From Bilabrum cf. latius (Eukaryota; Bigyra: Bicosoecida; Bigyra; Bicosoecida): 64,000 nt of DNA. The first letter of the stretch is position 1. Every line of letters begins with the position of its first letter. Shown piece by piece: positions 10,221 to 20,479 of this stretch. Below the pieces are notes generated by a model, which was given only the letters and a program-made list of their open reading frames with translations, was not told the origin of the DNA and did no database searches. The DNA lies in assembly GCA_965178125.1 (NCBI GenBank), contig OZ237776.1, positions 248,001-312,000 on the forward strand, in the 5' to 3' direction. Both the position numbers and the translations under genes were made by a program.

Positions 10221-10386
10221 AGGGTGCGTGCATGGGAGGTAGATAGCTAGATTCGCTGGCAGCGGATGAAAATACATCCGATGGCATAAAACAAATAGTT
10301 TTTGCTGACTAATTTCAGCCGAATCCTAATCCAGTGAGTACCGCACAGATCCACAAATAGCCCAGCCGGGATCCTGACTACCTGGT

Positions 10387-13300
10387 TTACGAGTCCGACC
10401 GGCACAGGCCAAGACCTGTTGCGTGCACTTCTTTCGCGCTCGCTGGCTTGCCCAGCACCGCATCCAGCCCCTCCGCCTTGAACGCCTCCAAGTCCTCGCC
10501 CAAAGCATCCCCCGTCAGGCCCACAATCATAAACCGAGACCCGAACTCTCCACGGATCGTACGCGTCGCCTCCACGCCGTCCATCACTGGCATCGACTTG
10601 TCCATCGTGATCAGGCCCAGGCACTCCAACCCCGGCCCCGCCTCCATGGCCCGGGCCCGGCACGCCTCCACTGCCTTCTGCCCGTCCTTGGCCTGGTGCA
10701 CGGTGTATCCGAGCCTGCGCATGCCCCTGGCGAGCAGTTTCCTGTTGGTGGGCACGTCGTCCACGATGAGGCACCAATCCCTAATCGCCAAAGAAGTGAT
10801 GCCAGACTCAACTTTCTAGCCTACCCTGCGCATAATTCCCGCCCCTGGGGCTGGGGCAGCCGCTGAGTCGGGCTGTGCCATTGGCACTCTGCCCCTGCCA
10901 CCGGAGGCCCCACCACCTCGTGCAGTGCTGTCAATGTCTGCCTGGCCCGTGTACGTTGCTAGAATAGCACCACCATCCGCAGAATCAATGGATGCATGCT
11001 GCTGTCCGCCGTGCACACGGTCGGATAATTTGAAACGGGAAGAGTGCGGAAGCTTCAGCGCGGCTTCAGCTTCTTCGCTGCCTGGCTGGACAACGGCGGC
11101 ATCCACCGATCCTTTGGCTACATCAGCACGATGCCGCTCAGAAAGGGTCCTATTCGAGCGATTAAGGCCAACGTCCCCGCTGCGTGAAATGGACGATCTG
11201 GAATCCAAGGGACCGTGCTGCATGGATTGTGTCTTCTTGGCATTGGATGCCCCAATGACTTCCACCTTGTGGCTACTGCGGCTCGTGCTGCTTTGCAGCT
11301 GGAGTGCGGGCACCACTCCAGATGTGCCGCCTCTCTTGCCATCGTATAGCGCATCTTTTTCTTTAGGGTGTTTGGAGCTGTCTTGCACCGGTGATGAGAG
11401 CGCTTGCCCAGCAGCTGCAGTCGACTCGCGCACTCGGCTCGACTCACTGCCAGAGCTCTCCGAGTCGTGCGTACGCGATGCAACCGCAGTGGATTTACCC
11501 AAACCGAGGCCAATGCTGCCGTCTTTTACGTCTTCAGCTGAGCGCCCCTGCAACATGGCAGGCGCGACCTTTGCCAGTGACACAGGTATTCCCGAGGCAG
11601 TGCTGCCTTCTGACCTAGCGCTGAGAGGCACGACGGCAGCGAAACTGCCGTGATTGCCGCGGCGCGAGCTTGCCTTGCCTTCCGATTGGCGCACGGAGTG
11701 CATCCCGTCGGCTTCGTGCACGCTCGTGGCGCTCTGCCGGGTGTTCTCCACTGTGGAATTTGAAGCATGCCGCTGGCTCTGGCTCGTGTACCCCACGCTG
11801 TTGAAGCTCAGCTGGGACTCGTTGTCGTCCACCATGTCTCCCAGCAGCTCCATTCCCTGTGCGATGTGGGCCTCGAAGTTGAACGTGAACACGCTGCCCT
11901 TGCCCTCTCCCTCGCTCGATGCCACCAGATCGCCCCCCATCTGACGAGCGATCCCGCGGGAGATGTACAAGCCCAGACCGGAGGAAGACCCTGTGTACTC
12001 GACTCCGTGTCTGGTCTGCTTGTACGGCGTGAAGAGCTGGTTGATGTCATCTTGTGCCATGCCGCAGCCAGTGTCGGTGACCTGTATCGCTAGGCGGACC
12101 ATCGACTCCCGAATGCTGCCCGAGTCCCTAGTGTCTTCAGGCTGGGTCTGTCGCCTGTCCAAGGCCACGGCTATGCCGATCTGACCACCCCGCAGCGTGA
12201 ATTTCAGCGAGTTCGACACCAAATTAGCAAGCACTTGCTTTATCCGAACTGGGTCCCCGCGGATGTGAGAAGGCACGTCCTGCGCTGCATCCGCCCGAAG
12301 ATTCACGCCGTGCTTCTCGGCTGTGCGTCGGAACGTTGACACAATGTCTTGCAGCACCTGCGCCACGTCAACCACCTCGTCCCTTAGCCTGAGCCTGCCC
12401 TGCTCGATGCGCTGGGCCTCGAGCACGTCGTCGAAGATGCACTGCAGTCCCTTGCACCCTTCCTGCTGGGACCGGAGCACGTCACGTGCATCATCGATAG
12501 CAAGCGCCATGCTGCCTTGCAGACGGTCAACCTGCCCAGCATCCACATAGGCTGCCAGTGGATCGCCACCACTTCCATTCATTACCTGAACTGCGCGGCC
12601 TTGCAACCGAGCTTCCCCGTCAGATTGCCCCCCTTCGTCGCCTTCCCCCATCTACGAGTGTATGGACGACCTAACTAGCCGCTTGAGCCTTTTTCTGTCC
12701 TTTGAGATTTCCTTGAGGCTTTCCTGCAGCTCCTACACCGACAGAGACACCGCCTGAAGAGGCACCCGGGCCTCGTGGAAGATGTACCTGGTGAACTGCT
12801 GGATGGTGCTGAGGCGGGCATCGGCGGCTTCTCGCTTCCACTTCTGCGACTCGGCGGCTTGTCTCGATACTGCCATGACATCGTTGTGCAGCACAGTCAG
12901 AGCTAGAGCGCAGCGGCTGGCCACGAATGCGCAAGCGGCTATGGCGGCAATTTGCTGACCTTGATCGTGGGAGCCTCCCAACCAGCGAGGGGCGAAGTAG
13001 GAGGACTGGTACACCAGCCCGACCATGGTGATGAGCACAATGAGTGCCTGGGTCAGCCCGAACGGTTCAGGTTCTTCAGGCTCATCGCGGGCGGCGACTG
13101 CACTTGCGCCGGTACTTTCTTCATCCCCAGGGTAATCGATGCCGATGCTGATGAAAGAGGACCGGAAGGACGCTCGCTTTGGCCGCGGCAGGTGAGCGAG
13201 CACAGGAGCACTTGCTCCAGACGCTGCTCGGCCATCGGCGGGGCGGGCATCTCCCTGCTGCGAGCTGCTCACACTCCCAGATTGCGATTGACTGACCCCT

Positions 13301-14098
13301 TGAATCATGGAATCACTGTCACGCAAGCCTATTGTCCCGCTTAGTGCACCCGCATCGGGACGACAGCAGCAGGAGCACCCGTCGTCCAGTGTCCAAGAGA
13401 GGTACGGGTCCAGGGCCCGGTCAACACCGCCTCGAAACATTTCAAGCGAGACATAGAAGAACCCCACAATGTAGGCTAGTACAGAAACGACGAGGATGAG
13501 CACGTCAGTAACCTGACTGCCGGAAAAGGCCTTCAAGACACACACTAGCCAGATTCCCATGCCTCCGGCGGTGATTCCAGCAAGGCGCCTCCTGCGCGAG
13601 TGCATTGCAATAGGGATTTCATTTGCGATGCACAGCAAGGACGCCCCGCTGTACAACCACAGCTGTGATAGAGTGGGACAGCCAAACGAAAGCCTAGCAG
13701 TTGAGAGCCCGGCCCCAAGCTGTACTAGGCACAGCCATGCCTGCGTCCGTGAAGTGGGCCTCTAAACTACACTATAGGAATAGCAATCACTGGCTTGCTC
13801 CAGAACAGGCTGAGATGCTATGCGAGTCCTTCTGACTTACCGACGCATTTGTAAACGTTGACGTAAGCAGGAACAGCTTGATTCGGCTGGCTGACCAGAC
13901 GTACGCACCAAACGCCGAAAAGCAAGCATAAATACATACAACACCTGAGATTGAAAACCAGATGGCCGGAACCTGGACATCAACACGAGTCTCGATTGTT
14001 TCGCCGATTTGCACGAGTCTATCTGCCACAGAAAGTACCGCAGTGACCAGTGCAGTCACGGCTAGCGATCCATGAAATAGAATTTCTTCGAATGACAC
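10387..14098 (-). CDS. Hybrid histidine kinase C, two membrane sensor domains, one intron
   Basis: Exon 1 is 14098-13841, intron 13840-13741 (GTAAGT...GACGCAG), exon 2 13740-10387. The stop is TAA (10387-10389), the only TAA terminator among the genes I could close. Length 1,203 residues; TAGs at 12733, 12652 and 10816 read as Gln. It has the same plan as B: a multi-TM sensor, a linker rich in Ser/Gly/Ala, a second sensor, HisKA (His about 408), ATPase with intact N-box (LANLVSNSLKFT), DTGCGM and SSSGLGLYI, a long disordered insert of about 330 residues, then a receiver (Asp about 1133). The receiver differs from A and B at only a few nucleotides across its first two thirds, including synonymous sites. 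The C-terminus after GKPASAKEV is unlike either paralogue. Confidence 0.85.
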
Positions 14099-14406
14099 GC
14101 TCTATTCCTTTCGCGCCATCTTTGAATCGTTGGGTATTTGTCCGAACTGGCCCGTTGCGGAGTCCGCACATGACGAGTGTAGTGGTCGCGCAGCATTGCG
14201 GCGATGCTGATAAATGAATGGTCGCACCCTTCAGACCTGTTTCAGACGACGCGGAGTGTATTCGCCCGAGGCAACTAGTTTACCTGCTTTCATATATGCA
14301 TTGCCACGGGCCCACAATCACGGTCCATTCAATAAATCACACCCCATCACGCGTAGTGACCAATGCCTGTATTTTCTTGTTCGCCCCGTGGCGCCCCTCC
14401 TCCCTT
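14099..14406. other. Intergenic spacer between kinase C and the next minus gene
   Basis: No coding signal. It holds the 5' region of kinase C and the 3' region of the gene ending at 14407. A C-rich run lies at about 14395-14430. No recognisable TATA box or poly(A) motif. Confidence 0.4.
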
Positions 14407-16294
14407 TCATTCTTCTCCCCCCTACTCGCCCCCCTCTAACCCCGTCCCCATCGCCATCGTCACACCGTCCTCCACCCCCGCAGATTCCTTCAGGCTAGTC
14501 AGCAGGTAGAACACCTCCAGCCTCCGGGCCACAGCTCCCTCCTCCTCACCCACGCAAAGCTCGCAGCACCAGTTCACGAACTCGTCCTCGGTCAGCGGCA
14601 CACGCACGTGCGACCGAACAAGCAATCGGCTTCGGGTCAGAAGAAGCCGACGAACCTTCTCTCGACGGGCTTCCCTTCGTCGCCGCGCCCCTTCAGCGTC
14701 GGGGGCCAGAGCGCTCCCAACAGCGTCGATTGCGGCTCCGAGTCGCTCGCCCAACCCACCCAACGGACCCACGCTCTCCTGCGCTTCAATTTCTGCCTCC
14801 CCGTGCGGGGTGGCACCCCCACCGGTTGCAACCACTTGCGACCAATCGGTGCCAGGGTGCGCCTCCTCGATAGACAGGCCGCGCTCACGGGCGCCGCGCA
14901 TAGCTACAGTCCTGAGTTCCGCTACCGACAGCTCCCCACCGTACCCTGCACCCGAATCATCCCCTGCTCCTCCCGGCGCGCCCCCACTCGTCACACCGTC
15001 CCCGCCACCACCCCCCTCGAGCAGTTCCGGCCTCGCCGCCACCGGCCTCTGCACCATCCAGTCGTTGGGCCTGAGCCTCACCCTCCCCAGCTGCACCGCC
15101 CTCGCCTCCGTGAGGCATTCCCTCGCCTGCTGCTCCGATCGACCGAACCCCGCCTCCTCCCCGATCGCAGTCAGGAAGGGCACCGTGAACTCGTCACTGC
15201 CCCCATTCGCCTCTACCACGAAGCGGTACAACAGCCGAAACAGGCGCTCCCGCTCGGCCCCGCACGGCCACACTCCGCACACCTGGCCCAAGCGCTCGAA
15301 CAGCGAATCTCGAGGAACGTTCGCCAGGGCCTCCTCGGCCAGCGAAAGGAACTGCTCCCGCGTGATAATGCGCGGCGCCGATCCCTGCGATGTTCCGCTG
15401 CCAGCCCCTTGCTTCGCCATCCATGCGCCCAGCACGCGACGGACACCATTGAAGGCCGAATGAGGTTCCGGACTGCCTTCCGATTGCGCGGCGCCGCTGC
15501 CGGCAGCTGCCCCAGCCAGCGCCTCCTTGGGTGGCTGGGAGTCGCCCCTCAGCGCGCGCAGGAGATCCAGGGCCTCTGCGGTGAGGACGTGGCCGTGAGC
15601 GTGAGCGTGAGCGTGAGCGTGACCGCTGGGTGCATCGCGCTGTGGTGCGGCGTATTTGTCGGCGACTCGTCGCAGAGCTGCCTCTACATCCCAATCGGAC
15701 TGCGTGCGGGGGTTTGAAGGGGCTGGTGGGTGGGTGGGTTGGTGGGTTGGTGGGTTGATCTTTTTCGGCGAGATCAGATCGCGTGGGCAAGGGCGAGGGG
15801 AAGCAGACTACCCGATGCGGCAGAGGCAGAGAGGGGGGCAAGGCGGAAGCAAGCAGAGCGGACGACCATATATGACAACGGCGTGGCCAATCCAGGGACA
15901 ATAATAAAAACCCATGTGAAATACGGGGGCCGGGGCAGGGGTCATCCTCGCAGTGACGAGTGGTCCTCGCGGCTCTCTTCAAGTTGCTCTCCATACCACG
16001 CTGCTGGCGAGGAGTCTTACTCACGGAGTCTGGGTAATGAGGCAGGATGCCCACATATTCCAACAATGGAGTCGCCCAAGGGACGGCTGATCGGATGGTA
16101 CGGAGCATTTCGGCCCCCTCGTTCGAATCCTGCTCGCCCAGTCGCCTGCGGTTCACGGTTCGACCGACCAACCACGTTATCGCAGCGAGCGCGAGAAGAA
16201 CAATAGGGATCCGATTGTACAGCTGGCGGCGGATCTCCAATTCTACCGGGTCGTCGGTTGGCGGTGGTGATGGCGGGGGCATCGCGTACAACAT
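14407..16294 (-). CDS. Hypothetical single-pass membrane protein with a His-Ala repeat
   Basis: I join two ORFs in different frames through one intron. Exon 1 is 16294-16025, intron 16024-15700 (GTGAGTAAG...CACGCAG), exon 2 15699-14407, stop TGA, about 520 residues. Both splice sites are phase 0 and fit the other introns here. One TAG (14422) is read as Gln near the C-terminus. The N-terminus has one hydrophobic stretch (PIVLLALAAITWLVG) after a short proline-rich leader, so it is likely tail-out or signal-anchored. Exon 2 begins with a helical segment and a (HA)n repeat, then a conserved-looking helical domain (REQFLSLAEEAL ... EEAGFGRSEQQARECL), an acidic/Gly linker and a final helical part. 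I do not recognise the family. Its promoter faces that of the RNA-binding gene across 612 bp. Confidence 0.65.
15594..15622. repeat. Hexanucleotide repeat encoding His-Ala
   Basis: Tandem GTGAGC units on the plus strand encode alternating His and Ala (GHAHAHAHAHGH) in the minus-strand gene. The run keeps the frame and may vary in length between strains; His-rich stretches can bind metal, but there is no other sign of that here. Confidence 0.7.
15725..15756 (+). repeat. G-rich repeat inside an intron
   Basis: Runs of GGG separated by T or TTGGT (GGGTGGGTGGGTTGGTGGG) lie in the intron of the minus-strand hypothetical gene, about 25-55 nt upstream of its 3' splice site. On the transcript it is a C/A-rich tract; on the DNA plus strand it could form a G-quadruplex. 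Confidence 0.55.
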
Positions 16295-16906
16295 TTCAGA
16301 GGGCACCTCGCCCAGCCGCTCCCCCGGTGATCTCCAATTGATTCTCTATTCTAACCGCGACGACTCTTTTGTAGCATCAGAGTCGTACCAGAAGCATCGC
16401 CTTTGGTTGCCGTATACTCTGGATGATGCTCGCGGTGGCACGCGTGACGTGGACACTGCGGGCCCAACAGCAACTACACGACTTTGCAGCAGTGAGGAGA
16501 GGGTTCGGTTTTGTACAACCGCACGTACTGGGCGTTTTAGTCTAAAGACAAACAATTGAAACGGTTTAGACCACCTAATCATTCTGATTGAACGCACCCT
16601 GTGACGATTTGTACTCGGCAATTTAGACATCTCGTAACGTGTAGTTATTGCGGATTGATCTGATATTTTTCAAGTGACATGTCTCCGGACCATCACCACA
16701 AAAAATTCCGTTCACCGTTCGAGTGATACGTAGCTCGTTACACTTAGAGTTATTACGAAGTCTAACTTAAGCAGTTTTACGTCGTTGGGAGGAGCTGCAC
16801 GCACTTGCATACCAGGTACATTCGGAACTTCGCGCGGCGATTGATACGAACAGTAATATTTGGACCGCCATCGAGTTGATAGCATCGTTGAATATACAAT
16901 TATATC
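16295..16906. other. Divergent promoter region
   Basis: About 600 bp between two genes transcribed away from each other, noticeably more AT-rich from 16330 on. I see no ORF with coding character and no clear motif. An ORF on the minus strand at 16346-16630 is open but has no features of a protein. Confidence 0.4.
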
Positions 16907-19551
16907 ATGATGAGTGCGCAACGAGGAGACAGTAGAGTGTTTGTGTCCTAGCATAGAGAAATTGATGCGTCTGGGACCACTCGGGAACAGGTAGGCAACG
17001 TGTTGCCGGGGACAAGACCAACAACGTAGGCTTCAAGTGGCGCCCAAACAAGCGGGTCAGTGTAGTATGTCGGCTACCCTATGCCTGCTGCGGCCACCAT
17101 GCCTCCAACAGGGCAAAGCCCAGGTGCCGGGATTTCTACTGCCCGGCCAGCAGTCTGGTCCGCACACAAGAGTGAGAGAAATATTTAAGATAATCAGCAC
17201 AGACAGGGGGAACCAGATTCGCACATCGAATCATATATGAGAGCCTCGAGCTCCGCGGATCGCCCTTCCGCTCGAGATGCACTTCAAGCTGCGGCAGTGA
17301 CGCAGGAAACCGCCGGGAGGTGCGGCCGCTGCCACCCTTTTTGCGCACCCTGTGTGCGCACCCCAACCCACAGCCCCGTGTGCAAGCTCCGGGCAGCGCG
17401 CAACCCCCCTTCCCATTCAGCCATCTTAAATGAATTTTCAACCATGCCCTCATTCATCCACGACTCTCCACCGCAGCGGCGGAGGGGGCCGAGTACTTTT
17501 TCAACCACGCCACCGGAACGTCCACATGGTAGAGGCCTCCGGAACTCGGAGGGCCACCCGCGCCCATGACTGCACCGGCAGCGGCCGCACAGCCCGCTTA
17601 CATCCCCCAGCAAGCAGTGCCCCAAACCTAGGCGTACGACCACGCCGAGGCGACCCGCCAGAGGGCAGCCGAGATTGCCAAGATGCTGGCAGCACAAGGT
17701 GCCACCGTGCCCGTAGGCCCGGGGGCGCCCATCCAGACGGGCCCACAGGCCACGGGGCCCCCAGGTGCCAACCTGTTCATATTCCACATCCCGAATGACT
17801 GCATGAACGTGCACCTGTACGAGCTCTTCAAGCCGTACGGGCATCTCCTCAGCGCCAGGATCATGGTGGACAAGAGGACGGGACGCGGGAGGGGGTTCGG
17901 GTTCGTGTCGTACGCGTCGGCGGACCAGGCGTAGAGCGCGATCAAGGCGTTGAACGGTTTCCAGATTGGGCACAAGCGGCTGGCCGTGAGCGTGAAGCGG
18001 TCGAAGGATGAGGTGGCCAGGTTCGGGCCAGCAGCGGGAGCAGCGGCCGCCCACTACTAGCAGCAGCAGCAGCAGCAGCAGCAGTTTTACGTGCCGGGTG
18101 CAACGCACGGTGGCGTTGTTGCATCGGCTGGGATGGTTGCCACCGGTAGCGCGGGCATGCAGGTGCCAGGGCAGGTGCAAGCCTTCCATCCGCACATGCA
18201 TGCCGCGCCCTCGCTGCAGGCCCAGGCTACGTAGATGCAGCAGCAGCAGCAGCAGCAGCCTAGGCAGCAGCGGCGCACATCCGACGGGCTGTTCCGGCCG
18301 GACGGCGCGCCCGAGGCACTCGCTAGGCTAGGGATCGGATCAGGGGCCCCTCAGATCCCCCAGGGGTACATGGTCGTCCCCGGGCTGGAGGGACCCACGG
18401 CCCTGCGGGTGGCCCCCGGGGCCGGTGTCCCCAAGTTGGGGGCAAGCTCCGGAGTCATGCCGGGGTCTCCCCGCGGCATGACTGCTGCGCCTGCGTTCGG
18501 GGGTGCTGCAGTGCACGGTGGTGCAGGCATGGGTGGTGGCGTGCCGCTGTCCCCTAGCATGATGGGCGGCGGGGGCGCCGCAGGGTTGTTTGGCCCCAAT
18601 GGGGGGGTATACCCCGGGATGTACCCTATGGGCATGCAGTACGGAACAACGACGCCAGCGCACTCGCCACATATGGCTGTCTCGCAGTCGGCGCCCGCGT
18701 CTGGTGCTACCTCTGCGACTGCGAGCGGCGCTCTGATGTCTTCCACCGCTGGTACCGCAAGCTCAGGGGGTGCTCAAACCAGCTAGGGGTACGTAACTGG
18801 AGCGTCTTCACCGGCACTGCAAGCGCAGCACATGATGATGCTGACTGGGATGGGCGGTTTGGCCGCAGGCGTGCCTTTTGGTGGGATGGGCGGCAGCCCT
18901 CATGCGGGGCCCATGGCCATGCCGATGGGAGGCATGGGCATTGGCATGGGCATGGGCATGGGCATGGGTGCGGGTCTGGGTCTAGGTGGAACCATGGCCG
19001 GGGCTGGGGCCGGTGGCATTCCGTCTTCAGTGGGGGGGGCGCCTCAGGTGCCCGTCACGCCCGGCGGCGTAGCTGCCGCGATGCTGAGCGGGCACAAGGC
19101 AGGGGCCGCGCAATTCGGTTCCGCAATCGGCGAGTGGCGGCAGGAGGCGCCGTTGAGCCCCCTTCGTGCCAGGGCAGTGAGTGACCTCCCCTCTCCCGCC
19201 GACGAGGTCGCCCTGCCTGGCCCGGCCGTGGGGGAAGGAGCCGGTGATTTGGCAGCGGGAGCGGAGAGTGGCAACGGTGGCAGGCTTTCGTCTCCCCTTG
19301 GCCAGGGTGACGGGAGGGGCTCCTTCTTGAGGGGCGGCGGCGCGGGTGCGGGTGCGGGGGCGGGTGCGGGGGGTAACAGGGTAGCTCGGTCGGTCGGGAG
19401 CGCAGAGGCCGCGTTTTTCACCCGGCCAGCGCCCGGCTCGGTGGGTCGTGCGAGCGATCGGGGTTCCTCGGTGCACAGTGTGAGGAGCTCCAACAGCCTG
19501 GCAGATCAGAGCGATGTGAGAGCTGCAGCCAACCCTGGCCATGAGAACTGA
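16907..19551 (+). CDS. RNA-binding protein with WW domain and CELF-type RRM
   Basis: Exon 1 is 16907-17171, intron 17172-17476 (GTGAGA...ACCGCAG, phase 1), exon 2 17477-19551 to TGA, 779 residues. The ATG follows an in-frame TGA. Joining the exons rebuilds a WW domain: first Trp in VWSAHK (about residue 83), then EGAEYFFNHATGTSTW (about 105). The RRM (about 186-262) has RNP2 NLFIFHIP and RNP1 RGFGFVSYA and ends NGFQIGHKRLAVSVKRSKDE, closest to the third RRM of CELF/Bruno proteins. TAG is read as Gln at 16949, 17027, 17063, 17530, 17629, 17932, 18058, 18232 and 18784. The one at 17932 lies where CELF RRM3s have 'AQ.AI..MNGFQIG', and those at 18058 and 18232 start polyglutamine runs. The rest is Gly/Met/Ala-rich low complexity. 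CELF proteins bind U/GU-rich RNA in splicing and translation control. Confidence 0.85.
18058..18258 (+). repeat. Two polyglutamine runs mixing TAG and CAG
   Basis: At 18058 TAG is followed by nine CAGs before TTT, and at 18232 TAG ATG is followed by seven CAGs. TAG opening a CAG run is what is expected if it is one more Gln codon, reached by changes in the first and second codon bases. Confidence 0.7.
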
Positions 19552-20479
19552 ATTGGATCGGATTGGATAGAATGGGCTCTTTTGCTGGGCGCATTTTATA
19601 GCGTGTGATATTGGCAGGGTGCTCCGCGACAGGCTGAGAACGAGAGAGGAGTAGAGGGTGGGGCTGCAGGCCGGGGGAGAATGCTCCTGCTCTGCGAGAT
19701 ACTATATCTCGCAGGGTCGGTTGAGCGTGCCCGAACTGGCATGAGTGCAGCCCGTGTGTCAAGAAATGATTGTTTCATTTGCCCTTTTGCATTGAACAGC
19801 ATGTACTATTTGGAAGTTGGTGCAGGCCTACAGCTCGATGGCCGCAGACAGCATACAGCTGCCTCTCTGTGAAAACCATATTTAGCACCTTACCACGTTT
19901 TTGCGACGAGCCAACGGTATCCTGCTGAGCAGGCAGCTATCTTCGTAGCGACTCGATACTTTATCTTGTTACTGTTGTTATATCGAGACAATTACATAAT
20001 TACAAAATTTTGGCAGGAATAAGGGCGCTACGAGTATCCAGAGGCAATGGTGAGGGTGCCACACTGGCGCCACAAGGTGCAGACTTGCTGCAAGCGTATG
20101 CATGCGATCCAGGTGCTTATGCGCTTAGCGACTTGTACGATGTGCTATGTTGTACATTTTGAACTTGCCGTCTACTTCGGCATGGCTCACTCCAGTACAA
20201 CTACCAGAAAGGTGGCGTGGGCGTTTCGAAGCGCTGGCGACTCGATGAATTCGGGGGCTTCAAGGACAGACGGCCGTAGTACCGCTGCTTTATGTAAAAT
20301 CTTTGGCATTTCCCATGCCCCTGTGCCATGTGATGTCATGGGTCGCCATATTCGCTGAGCCCTGAAGCGTATCGTAGCTGAAGTGCCGTTGGGTGCTTAC
20401 GGATTCCTTGTGCTGTGTCTAGCAGACCGGCAAAATTGAAGCTTTTGATGTTCTACTTGTCATTCTATGAATACCGCAG
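19552..20479. other. Spacer and unresolved 5' part of the dynein gene
   Basis: No gene can be supported. The region must hold the dynein promoter and first exon. An ATG at 20047-20049 is followed directly by GTGAGG, a good donor in the right phase for the GCAG acceptor at 20476-20479, so the first coding exon could be the start codon alone. This is a guess; other short exons are possible. Confidence 0.35.

Noticed and set aside
4054-14098. Bacterial contamination, because of histidine kinase and receiver domains
   Set aside because: Two of the three genes have spliceosomal introns at the same position, use TAG as Gln, and sit in the same GC-rich context as dynein.
16129-16139. GTTCGAATCC resembling a tRNA B box
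   Set aside because: No A box or acceptor stem at the right distance. It lies within exon 1 of the minus-strand TM gene (codons for EQDSNE).
17284-18201. 305-residue minus-strand ORF over the RNA-binding gene
   Set aside because: Composition is that of an antisense shadow (Arg/Leu/His-rich); the plus strand has WW and RRM motifs in the right order.
20047-20358. 103-residue ORF upstream of dynein
   Set aside because: No recognisable domain or coding bias, and it does not lead in frame into the Kelch exon.
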